Positions 54,191-64,000 of a stretch of 64,000 nt of DNA are shown here, piece after piece (within the stretch, counting starts at the first letter, position 1; every line of letters begins with the position of its first letter). Under the pieces are notes generated by a model that did not search any database, was not told the origin of the DNA, and worked only from the letters and a program-made list of their open reading frames with translations. Position numbers and translations under genes: made by a program. Source of the DNA: Flaccisagitta enflata (lineage: Eukaryota > Chaetognatha > Sagittoidea > Aphragmophora); contig OZ231126.1 in the NCBI GenBank assembly GCA_965153355.1, forward strand, positions 104,656,001-104,720,000, in the 5' to 3' direction.

Positions 54191-55868
54191 AACAAGGCCA
54201 ACACCTTTAAGTGGCGTGCGGGACCAAAATATTTTTATTGACCTGACTCCATCAGTTTCAGTTAAAGCCTTAAAACCCACCAGTTTCAATTCAAGACCAC
54301 CAGTTTCAATTCAAGCCCACCAGTTTCAATTCATGCCCAACATTTTCAACTCATGCCCACCTGTTTCAATTCAAGTCTTAAAACCTACAGTACCATAGGA
54401 GCAATGAGAACCTCAGATGGAGGATCATTTCCTGCTTCACTATTTTAATGAAGTAGCTTCAATTATGGTTTTTCTGAAAGCTGATAGGCAAGAGCTTTGA
54501 GTGAATATAGTTTTATTCCTCTAGCTTTAACTGTTGACCAAAAAGAAAAAAAGTGCAGCACCACTCGGGATTTGAACCTGTGACACTGAAGAGAGAGATA
54601 TTTCAACTTTCTCAAGTTCATCACTCTATCAGCAGAGTTATCGCGCCACATGTAATTTAAGGAAATCAATTGGCGGTTTTGTTATGAATCAAATGGTTTG
54701 AAATTTTGTGTTCACTCAATACCTTGGACCATCAGCTTTCAGAAAAACCTTTCAGAAAAACCTTAAAATCCACCAGTTTTAATTCAAGCCATGAAACCCG
54801 CCAGTATCAGTTCCAACGCTGAAACCTACCAGTTTTGTTTCAAACCTTGAAACCCACCAGTTCCAAATCAAGCCTTGAAAGTTGAAACCCACCAGTTTCA
54901 ATTTTTGCCTTGAATCCCACCAGTTGCAGTTCCAGCCCTGAAACCCACCAGTTTCAATTCAAGCCTCAAATCCCACCAGTTTCAAATCAAGCCTTTAATC
55001 ACACAAGTTTTAAATCAAAGCTTGAAACCAACCAGTTTCAATTTCAACCTTGAAATTGAGTAGTTTCAATTCAAGCCTTGAAACCCACCAGTTTCTTTTC
55101 AAGCTTTTAAACCCGCCAGTTTCAAATCCTGGGTAAGTTGAACAAAGATCATGTAATTATTTAGCCCTACCATCTTGGCGGAAAGAAACATGATGTTTGC
55201 TTTAAGTAGCATCCACTTTAGAAGAGTGCAGCTCTTAAATGAATTAAGCTACAGATTTTAACTTGGTCTCATTTTGAAGATTTGACTTGGACCTTTGAAA
55301 TGGGACCAATCGGGGGTTTATAGCTGCATTTGTTTAGGAGCAGTGCTCCTCCAAAGATGATATTGTTTTTAGCAACTGTTGCGTTTCTTTCCACTGTTAT
55401 AAAAACATGAAATTCATCAAAGTCTTTTATATGTTTACCTCTCATGACTAGACTGAATAATTTTCTGTGAGCAGTCTTATGTACGATTATAATATGTTTA
55501 AAACTTAATACAGATATCTTAAATAAGTAAAACCGCTCGGCGATCATTCATCCCCGCGCAGTTTGCATTTTTGTTAGCTGAACTTATGCGATTGATATGA
55601 GACAAACACTTTGGCAGAGATAACATGCAGCCATGATTTAAGAAAAAGCTGTACTTTTCTCTCAGATTTGATTCTCTCAGTCATGATTAATCAAAACAAG
55701 GCCGGATACACAGCAATCCAGTTGCGGACGGTTGAGCAGGAGCAGTAATGCGAAAAACGGTCAGAATTCAAAAATGTGACGGACAGACCGACATACCGAC
55801 ATACCAACATACCAACCGACCTGCCAACCAACCAACATGGCAAGGTGTAGTCGCGTGTCCGCGACTAA
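54191..55868 (+). mobile_element. Family-1 minisatellite-cored element, copy 4
   Basis: Begins AACAAGGCCAACACCTTTAA then GTGGCGTGCGGGAC. Ends with GACGGACAGACCGACATACC (55779-55798) and the hairpin AGTCGCGTGTCCGCGACT (55849-55866), followed by AAAAAC. The core is two blocks of a 25-28-base repeat, CCACCAGTTTCAATTCAAGC (54275-54380 and 54770-55125). No ORF. Confidence 0.7.
54555..54650 (-). tRNA. tRNA-like sequence, decayed (SINE or pseudo-tRNA)
   Basis: On the minus strand: a D-arm-like CTCTGCTGATAGAG, a loop TTGAGAA that would give anticodon GAG, a long variable region, and the B box GGTTCAAATCC, followed by GCAC and a T-run (54541-54553). The anticodon stem has mismatches and the acceptor stem is poor, so this is more likely a tRNA-derived remnant than a working tRNA-Leu. 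It sits inside family-1 copy 4. Confidence 0.35.
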
Positions 55869-56249
55869 AAACTTTCACAACTAATAGAATTTCAATGACA
55901 GAATCATGAGATTTGAAACATCCCATGATCCTACCATAGCGCCTACCCATGAAAAAAATCATGTTCATAGAACAAAGAGAGGGGAATCTAGTTCAAAGTC
56001 AAAGCTAGAGCATCAAAAACTCCTCATTCTGGCAACCATTTTTACAATGATTGATTCATTTTTTGGAGAAATATATCTAAACTTGGGAAAAGAGTCAAAA
56101 TTGCCTTTTAAACTGATACCGCAAAATGAACCTCATACCCTCTCATCTCTGCGACGCTATCAAGTATAAATAAATGAAGATAGAAACATGCAGATTGCCC
56201 CACTAGTTAGCTCTTAAGCTCTTGTTTCATAATCTCACGGATTTTTCGT
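55869..56249. other. Intergenic, nothing recognised
   Basis: An 87-codon plus-strand frame (55906-56169) is present but has no recognisable feature. No repeat. Confidence 0.4.
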
Positions 56250-57047
56250 CCTTTTTTGGGCAGCGGCTCCGAAGGAGACGAAGTCCTGTAGAACACAGGG
56301 GGAATCTGTCCGTCCATCCATCCGTCCGATCGTCCGTCCGTTCACCCCCCCCCCGCCCCACCCTCGGCTTTGTCTTCTTTGGGGCCCAAATCCAAACTGT
56401 ATGGCCAAAATCCAAGCAAAATGGTCCAAATACACCCAAAATTGGCCAAAAGGCAAAAAGGCCTAAGACCAGGTAAAATGGGCCTTCTTTGGTTAGAAAA
56501 CCTGAATTCTGGCCTGAGTTCTATCATCTTCGCCCCTTAAACTTAGATGCTGGCTCCAAAAACCCACATCAAAGCCTTAGAGACCCAGATCCTGACCTTT
56601 GGGACCCAGATTCTGACCTCCAAGACCTAGGTGCTGGCCTAAAAGACCTAAATCCTAGCCTCAGAGGACCAAATCCTGACCTCAGAAACTGAAATCCTTG
56701 CCTCTGAGACCAAGATATTGGTCTCTGAGACCCAGATTCTGGCTTCAGAGACCCAGATCCTAGCCTGCTCCTGCCTCAACTTAACCTACAAACTATACAA
56801 AAATGGTAAGGGTACCATTGTCCATATTCTGCCTTTTGTCAGGTCTCCTTGATATTCAATGAAAATTTGAATAACAGGGCATCCCGGACAAAAGGAAGGC
56901 AAACAGGATGGACGGACAAACGGATGGACAGACGGACAGATTCCCCTTGTGTTCTACAGGACTTCATCCCCCTCGGGGCCACTGCCCTGCTCTCTCTCAA
57001 CCTTCATCACTTCCTACTCAAGCAGGGCACGGGTACCGCTGACCACT
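56250..57047 (-). mobile_element. Family-2 minisatellite-cored element (copy 3)
   Basis: Left: CTTTTTTGGGCAGCGGCTCC, GTCCTGTAGAACACAGGG and a GTCCGTCC tract (56305-56345). Right: GGATGGACGGAC tract (56907-56935), TGTGTTCTACAGGACTTCAT, GGGCACGGGTACCGCTGACC. The core is 20-24-base units of GACCCAGATCCTGACCTC (56555-56770). Inverted relative to the copies at 9711 and 24427. Confidence 0.7.
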
Positions 57048-57544
57048 TACTGCCTTTGGGCTGATATTTAAACCTAAGTGACCCAATTTTGCGGCCAAAA
57101 TGACCAAAATTTGACATTTTTACCACAACCACCATCTTGTCTTGATCAAAATATCAAATCTGGACCCTCTAAATCACGGAGAAAAGTGGCCTCAGATATG
57201 GCCCCTGCCCACCCGCACACGACTGGGGTAGGTGTATCTGGCCTTGTTTTTTTCAAAATCTCTTACTGAAAAAAATATCAAAAAGAATTGTATTGACCAA
57301 CAAATGTTGTCTTTAGAGTACAACAGCCAAATTTCGTACCTTCTAGCACCTTCAGTTGACTTTTCAATGTTGCAATATCATGAGTTGAAGAAGTGTGTTG
57401 ACTTTTCAATGTTGCAATTTCTGCAAAACAAGATCATAACAGACCAACAATTATCTCAGGCTGTAGACACTATGTTGCTTTGAAAGAATTTATAGAAGTG
57501 TGCATAAGACCTTAAATTACATTGATTTGTAAACCCATAACACT
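57048..57544. other. Intergenic, nothing recognised
   Basis: A CTGGCCTTGTTT near 57239 resembles an inverted family-1 5' end. A TTGACTTTTCAATGTTGCAAT segment is repeated at 57356 and 57399. No gene. Confidence 0.4.
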
Positions 57545-57860
57545 ATAAGTCGCTGGCACATGACTCTACTACATTCCACTTTGTCCATTAGTCCATCCCT
57601 CGGTCTGTTCCTTGGTTCAACTTTTTTTTGGGTTATTTTGAGTTGCGAACGGAGAGTCATTGTCTCTTGCCATGTACAAGTACGAAGGATAGTTAAAAAA
57701 GATTATTTCAATAAGTCAGGGGCCTCTACAACCTTCACTCAGAGGGCCATTCAATTGTCATAGAAATGCATAGGAAAGGGGAAAATGGAAGAAAGAAAAA
57801 AGAAATTTAAAAAAAAAGAACAGGGTCAACACCTTTAAGTTGTGTGCGGGATGTAAATAG
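57545..57860. mobile_element. Two decayed family-1 ends
   Basis: AGTCGCTGGCACATGACTCTA at 57549-57569 followed by CCACTTTGTCCATTAGTCCA is a degenerate 3' end in minus orientation. AACAGGGTCAACACCTTTAA at 57820-57840 with GTTGTGTGCGGGAT is a 5' end in plus orientation. Their partners are not found. Confidence 0.5.
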
Positions 57861-58735
57861 TTTCAGTGGAAAAATTTTTTTTTTATCTGAAACCCCAATT
57901 TTTTATATCAATCGATGCAGAATATCAAGGGCTTTTGATTGATACCCCATAATGCATATTCAAACTACTTTTCTAGCATGTTTAGCGCTATATTGCCTCG
58001 CCATTCTCATGAGTCTGTCACTTAATTAGATGTAACTTTCTACAGATTGAAATCCATTTGGCAATGAAAATTTGACTTGAAACATGCAGTGTCACCATCC
58101 AAAATGAACTTTTTACAATTGGGTGCTTCACATAGCAAACGTTTGGAGTATTGCTTAACCTTATTAAAGTAATATAAAGGCAAATGTCAAGAAACGGCAA
58201 GTGGGCAGGGGTAGAATTAGCCATTTTTTTAATGATTCAAATTCTACACAACTATACATCACTGTATACCTGATGAAGTAACATTTACGAATCCATAGAA
58301 GAATTTTGTTAACTGAGCTCATTTCTCATGCAAATCAAGCCTAATTAGACACATTTTGTGCACAAAACAGTACAAAATTAAGCATATTGTAGTATAAAAA
58401 TCAATATGAGAAAATTATTTTGCTAGATTATGCTTAAATGCAATAGTGTGAGGATATTTCATGGAAAAAAATTGAAATTTCATGATTTTTCAAAAAATCT
58501 CCATAAGCACCATTTTTGGTTGGTTGGGCGGCGCGGTAAACCAATTTGGCAAACTCATTCAAAGGTTATGTCACTTTTTCATATATCAGATGTTAAAAGA
58601 CTTTATCGTTTTATTCAACTAACAGCAAAAGATATAAATAGTAAAAAGTATCTCCAACTATCAATGGATAAGTAAACCTGGACTGTGGACCAGGCAAGAC
58701 TTGTACTTAAAGTCAACACATGGTCTTGGCAGGTT
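57861..58735. other. Intergenic, nothing recognised
   Basis: AT-rich sequence; an 81-codon plus-strand frame (58430-58675) has no recognisable domain. Confidence 0.4.
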
Positions 58736-59347
58736 TACTATCTAGAACATATGTATATCGACAGGCATTTAAAGCAATAACTATATAAAGAATACAAAAA
58801 TTACATAAAAATCAGTGAGATTCTGAAACTACTTCGAATTTCTGACCAAATGCTGCAAATCGTATCCTTTTAGCTCAAGCCGTTTAGAAATGACAAGCAA
58901 AACGAGATTGATACTCCAATCAAAAAATATGAAAAAAAAAATGCATCTAGTTTCTTTACAAGTTATGCCGCCCCTAAGTCTCTTTTCAGATAGATTGGAG
59001 GTTTTTTCCACCTCATTTTTGGTCCTCATTACAGCGCCCAACACCTTTGTTGCATTTTCTCAGTTGATTTCAACCTCTGTGAGTCATTAGGATTGCAACT
59101 GAAGCAAAAGGGAGGACATAGCATACACTTATAAATTTTTTAAAATAAAATTTTATGAGGGAGAGTAATCATGCATTTATTCTCAGCATTTTTGTAAAAA
59201 ATGTTTAGAAAATCTATACACAGTTTGTTGTTGAACGCCAAAGATGTAATATTAAGTATCCATCATATTTTGGAGTTTTTTTATGATTCCCATACTGATA
59301 GATTATTCAATCCTAATACTGTCGATATACTTATGTTCTAGATAGTA
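58736..59347. mobile_element. 612-bp MITE with 29-bp terminal inverted repeats
   Basis: Starts TACTATCTAGAACATATGTA and TATCGACAG; ends with the complement, one mismatch in 29. The outermost TA may be the target duplication of a Tc1/mariner-type element. No coding capacity. Confidence 0.8.
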
Positions 59348-60540
59348 GAGGCTTCCCATCACCCTTGCTATTACCCATACCAAAACATAGAGGAGATAAT
59401 AGGAAAATAGGAGAATAGATCATAAAAAGTTTAATAAAAGTTGTAGTGGAGAAGATAATGTAATGAAATGACAGTGTTGATAGGACAGGATAGGAAGAGG
59501 ATAGGTCATGTGATCAAGAGGGCTTCAATGGTCAAAGGTACAGGTGAAGATAGTTGAAATAAAGTTAGGTAGAGGCAGTGTAAGGTAGAGGTAGTGGGAG
59601 ATATGCAACAAAATAAACAAAAGGTAGTTAGTGGGGTAGGTAGGAGGTAGGGGTTGGTAGGAGGTTGGGTAGGAGGGTAGGTAGGATATGGGGCCAGGTA
59701 GATAGGAGAAGGTAGGATGTATGGGTAGAAGGGTAGGTAGAGGTAGGTAGGTAGGGGTAGGTGGGAGGTAGGAGTAGGTAGGTAGGAGATAGGGCCGGGT
59801 CGAAGGTGGGGGTAGCAGAGTGGGTGGCAGGTAGGGGTAGGAGGGTAGGCAGAAGGTAGGGGTAGGTTGAGGGAGAAACTAAGATCAGGAGTAGAACGAA
59901 TGAGTCTTATACCAAACCAACTTTAAGGCTATGTAAATAGTACAGAAAATTGGGAAGGAATAAGAAAAAACTTGAAATTAAAACTTAAAAACTAAAAACT
60001 TAAAATTTTGAAAAATGAAAAAACTGAAAAATTTTTAAAAAACTCTTTAAAAATTCAAAAACTTAAAAACTTAAAAACTTAAAAACTTTAAAAACTTAAA
60101 AACTTAAAATTTCTTAAAAACTTTTAAAATTATGAAAACTTTAAACTTTAAAATTTTAAAAACTTTTTTAAAAAACTTTTTTAAAAATTTCAAAAATTTG
60201 TTTCAAAAACTAAGACTTAAAAACTTAGAATTTGAAATTTAAAATTCAAACCTGAAATAAGAATTTAACTAAAATGAAAATTAGATTTTTGAAAAATTTG
60301 ATTCCTAAAAACTAGATTTTTGAAAAATTTGATTTTTGAAAAAAAAAAACAAAAAAAAAAACAAAAAAAAAAAACAAAAAAAACCTTAAAGATATTCAAA
60401 ACCTGTGAAAGTCATAAGAGCAACTTGCATATTACCTATAGTAAGTCAAGCAAAAGAGTTTGCAACAACTGCTAAAGTCTATGTAAATAGTACACAAGCA
60501 ACAGTTGCCAAATGCTAAAATCATTGAGGCTATGTAAATA
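59348..60540. repeat. G-rich GTAGGTAGG array and A-rich tracts
   Basis: GTAGGTAGGAGGTAGGGG-type repeats at 59610-59870, then AACTTAAAAACTTAAAAA repeats (59975-60190) and A-runs split by C (60338-60390). GGCTATGTAAATAGT occurs near 59926 and again at 60530, just before the RT remnant. No gene. Confidence 0.7.
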
Positions 60541-60563
60541 GTCCCCCATGCTTAAAGCAAAGA

Positions 60564-61670
60564 CTAAGGTTGACTTAAGTAACCCGAAATATCACTTCGT
60601 GTGTCAAAACCAGATAAAGGCTGGGAGAAGGACATAGGGACAGGCAAGGCAGATTGACCAGATACAGGCTGGGAGGATATAGAGACATCTAAAGCAGATT
60701 GACTGTCAGGGCGTTCATTCATTATGCGTTTGAACCAGGCATTGAAATCAAAAGGAAGAGACCACTTTTGGAACTCAGAGATATAGCACTTTCTTACTGC
60801 TTCACAAAATTCCTTTTCAAGCCGAGAGATAATGTAACCATGTCCTTTCAGAACAATGCCTAAATGTCTAGTCCTTGTCTCAAAATCACAACGATTAGAA
60901 CACAACCTTTGGAATCGAATGACCTGACTGTAAAAAACTTGATAGCATAGACCATTATCAATGTTGCTTTCAAGGAAGGGAAAAGAGATGACTTCAAAGG
61001 GGAAATGATCAGTCTTACAATAAACCTTTGTAGTACAAATAGAGTTAACAATGCTAACCTCCATATCAAGAACATTAGCCTTACTGGGATCTTCATTTTC
61101 CTGCGTTAACGACAAACTTTGTGGATAAATATCTTTGGCAATATCAATGAAATTGGGACAATTAAGAGTAGTGCAATTGTCTCTATAACGTCTGAACAAC
61201 TTAAGCTTGCAAGCATCTTCCCTTAAACCGGAGGAGGCTTTAGATTTAATGTAACGAAATTCATCAACCATCAGAGAGCAATCAGAGAGCCAACCAGAAA
61301 TTTTGCCACCCATGATAATACCTTTTACTTGCTGAAAGATGTGACCAAAAGCCTTGATATAAGTTTCTTTAACCAAAAAAGAAACCATATCCATAACCTC
61401 ACCAACTGTGTAAGAATCTGAGCCACTAGCATTGGAAACCCAACGTGCCTTATCATAATCTATCTTGATACAACTCTTACCGCTATTTTTACTCAAAGTG
61501 TCAAGCAGCCATCGGATGTTGGAAAGCGGATGATGATGATCAAACAGAGTGTAAAGTGTGGAGAAATCATTAATGGAAATGGAAGCAACCGAACCGTACG
61601 CACCATCAAACATATCTTTCACTTCAGTACTAGTCTCGACATCGAAGCAATATTTTATACCTGAGTTTTA
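60564..61670 (-). pseudogene. Penelope-like reverse transcriptase, 5'-truncated
   Basis: Open for about 368 codons to a stop at 60564; the first 352 start at a GTG near 61622. Counting from there: motif A INDFSTLYTL (17-26), a YTVGEVMDMVSFL segment (71-83), motif B FQQVKGIIMGGKISGWLSD (96-114), motif C RYRDN (145-149), then DIYPQSLSLTQ and FPFEVISFPFLESNI with YSQVIRFQRLC. This order is that of Penelope-like RTs. The second Asp of the usual YxDD is Asn and the upstream domain is missing, so it should be inactive. No GIY-YIG nuclease is visible. Confidence 0.75.
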
Positions 61671-62436
61671 TACCATGTTTCCATCTGGTAGGTTGGTTGG
61701 GCTGGTTGGGCTGGTTAGACTCATCTTCAGAATACCAAATTTTTTTTCCTGATCTCTATTGGTAAAGTCTGTTTTCCTGTAAAAGATCATGGGTATAGCT
61801 CAACGGGTTCATGGGATATGGACATTTTTGTAGATTAGACAAATTGTATTTTTTTTCCTTTACAGTCTGCAAAATCTTGACTTCCACAAAGGAGAAAATA
61901 ACTATGATGATTGTCCGATGAGCCTATCAATTCTGCAGGACCAACAAAATATAAAATTTCATTTTGACTGAACGCAATAGAGTTAAGACTTCAAGTTTTC
62001 ATTAGATTTAAAATTTCATGCTCTTTCAAATGATGTGGTCAGATCTTATGTAAAATGTGTCATTTTCACACCATAGTGGCATATCTCAAGTGTTAGGTAT
62101 GCATTGGGAACAAATTTGGGGGTGTTTGCAGATTGATACGCTCCAAGAAAAATTTTATTTCTCTGCTTAGGATCAAACCAATAACATGAAAATGCAGGGG
62201 AATGTCCCTCAAGTAGTTGTCCATCAAATGGCAAAAGAAAAATGCTTAATGTTCAAGAAGAATTAGGTTAAAAATAAATATCATAATGTTCAGTTTTAAA
62301 CGAAAAAAAGAAAAAAATTCGGGAAGGGGTAAATTTGATTTTTATACCATTTTTTGATTATTCATCATTTGCGCAACAAGTTGAAATTTTTTGTGTATAC
62401 TGTGGGATTGCTAACGGTCAATGAAAACTCATAATA
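61671..62436. other. Intergenic, nothing recognised
   Basis: A GGTTGGTTGGGCTGGTTGGG run at 61689-61715; otherwise AT-rich unique sequence. Confidence 0.45.
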
Positions 62437-63079
62437 CCGGGTGGTCAAAAAAAAAGTGACCAAGCTAAAATTTTCTCTAATAGGTTTTGAATTTTTTTTA
62501 TAAGTTAATATTTTAAAAATCAAGTATAGTGTACAAAAAGAATAAACTTTTTTGATTTTTTCAAACAAATAACTATATAAGTATAAAAAAGTAAAATGTT
62601 TGCATAGATCAGTAATAACATAAATATCAGCTAATTTGAAAAAACACATACCTTAACTTGGTAATGTCTTATATAAACACAATTAATTGTAAGTCTCCAA
62701 GCTTTGGTTAAAGAGATTTGAATAAAAAACAAAAGAATGTTTTTAAGAAGTATTTTTTGTTTTGTTGTATGCATGTATTTTCAAGATTTTTCTTAGATTT
62801 TTTTCAAGGTTTCGAGTTATCTTTAACTATAGATAGTGAATCTATAAAAAATTTTTGATTTTTATACGAAAATTTTTTTCAAAAAATCAAAGCGGTCCAA
62901 AATTAAATTGAGTCAATTGTAAATAGCTCCAAATATAAAAAAGATATACAGAAATTACAATAATGAAAAAAATTCTCCTGCACCATATCTTTTTAGCAAA
63001 AAAAGAATTTTTTTCATAAACATTTCTTTATAAAAGATATAAGTAAATAAAAAAAAAAACTTTTTTTTTGACCACCCGT
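62437..63079. mobile_element. Mariner-type MITE, 643 bp
   Basis: Ends CCGGGTGGTCAAAAAAAAAG and CTTTTTTTTTGACCACCCGT, each flanked by TA (62435-62436 and 63080-63081). The interior is AT-rich with loose dyad symmetry and no ORF. Such ends are typical of Tc1/mariner deletion derivatives. Confidence 0.8.
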
Positions 63080-63081
63080 TA

Positions 63082-64000
63082 TCATATGATAAGACATTTC
63101 TTAGATTGTTTTGCTTGCTATTTTTTACTGGAGACAGAATGCAGACAAGCCAAAAAGAGCATTTTGACAAAATTTTTAGACCCCCAGAGGTAAGGAGGGT
63201 CACAAAAAATGGTTTGAAATTGTTATGAATGTCTTTGAACCATTTGATTTGTATATAATGATGTATCTGAAGCTTGGGCTAACATAGACGGGCAGATTGT
63301 TGGGCCCTCCAGCTTTCTGCAGAACCGTGACATTTACTTAAAGGAGTAAAAATCGAAAAGATGACCATGTTTGTTTATTCAAAATTTCTTCATCCTCGTT
63401 TTTGTTTTGGGCTTTAAGTTTCAACAGCATAATCCTGTGTAGTTTACAGAGTCTTCAATTGCAACTGACTTATTCTAAATTGATGGTGTGCCTCTCATAG
63501 TCAACATTTTGATTTTTTCTTTTTTCCCTCTTATTATTCATCATCTGATGTTTTTTGTATCAAAGTTTCAAGGGTTTTTGTCAAACCGCTTGCCTGTAGC
63601 AAAAATTTCAAGTAGTCAGGGTATTCATGGTTGTAACCAAAGAAATCATCTCTTTCATGACATCTTTTTTCAAACAGCCTTCATTTTTGAATGGTTTGAG
63701 CAACAGAAGTTCAATTGGTCCAAAATGAAAGATAATTTTATGATGTTATTGGTGTCATGTCAGTCTGTCAGTGACTTGGTAATACCGTCCACATATCCTT
63801 TTTTAGGGTTATCTGACCACTGCTTATCCAGCCATTCCATGAACTCTTTTGGCACTGGCAAGACATTGCTGCCCCAATGAGTAATAAACCACTTGTGCCA
63901 CTGCTCCTGCTCTCTTGCACTCATATGAGACTGGGAATGAGTCTGGGGGTGATGTGTCTATGACTTGTTCAAACTACTTCAGATGGAACAATGTGTCGAT
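63082..64000. other. Right edge, mostly unassigned
   Basis: No repeat or RNA recognised. One short minus-strand frame at 63760-63924 is listed separately. Confidence 0.4.
63760..63924 (-). CDS. Short hypothetical ORF, 54 residues
   Basis: MSAREQEQWHKWFITHWGSN then a C-terminal half with EFMEWLDKQWSDNPKKGYVD. The high Trp content and amphipathic pattern look protein-like and unlike the AT-rich frames nearby. It could be an exon or a transposon fragment. No family recognised. Confidence 0.3.
   Translation of the reverse strand: MSAREQEQWHKWFITHWGSNVLPVPKEFMEWLDKQWSDNPKKGYVDGITKSLTD

Overview
This is AT-rich genomic DNA from a metazoan, most likely an invertebrate. The signs are GT-AG introns, non-LTR retrotransposons with frameshifted reading frames, a Maverick/Polinton-type element, many MITEs and foldbacks, and long micro- and minisatellites. 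I cannot place the species. There is no rRNA gene, CRISPR array or bacterial-style locus. Nearly everything recognisable is mobile DNA, often nested two or three deep.

Layout. 1-5.5 kb: the minus-strand end of a Maverick/Polinton element, from the N-terminus of the major capsid protein through structural genes, a retroviral-type integrase and a packaging ATPase, in nine tightly packed ORFs. 5.6-5.9 kb: hairpins and degenerate repeats. 6.2-16.3 kb: a plus-strand non-LTR retrotransposon (endonuclease plus reverse transcriptase), split by a 5.2 kb compound insertion (7171-12410) and with a foldback in its 3' UTR. Its 3' tail ends inside a minus-strand retroelement gag gene (16.3-19.4 kb), which a second foldback also interrupts. 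21.2-29.8 kb: a chain of minus-strand exons with GT-AG borders, with two minisatellite-cored elements in one intron. 30-33.9 kb: a zinc-finger, transposase-like gene with one in-frame stop, facing a truncated inverted copy. 34.5-41.8 kb: two more minus-strand spliced genes, a BED-finger fragment, a truncated LINE and a foldback in an intron. 42-64 kb: repeats, more minisatellite-cored elements, an RLE-type LINE tail, a Penelope-like reverse transcriptase, MITEs and a few short hypothetical ORFs.

Two families of non-autonomous elements recur. Family 1 begins AACAAGGCCAA, carries a subterminal motif that mirrors its 3' hairpin, has a core of tandem repeats that differs in each copy, and ends in a palindrome such as AGTCGCGTGCACGCGACT followed by A-rich sequence. 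Family 2 has larger subterminal inverted repeats and ends in a CGGCCC/GGGCCG hairpin followed by CTGCCCAAAAAG. In both, a GGAC-rich tract lies just inside the 3' end. The architecture fits Helentron-associated, rolling-circle-type elements. A 611-bp MITE is present twice at identical length with 4-bp target duplications, and an unoccupied site for one copy lies in the same window. Most coding genes outside the Polinton carry stops or frameshifts and look like decaying copies.
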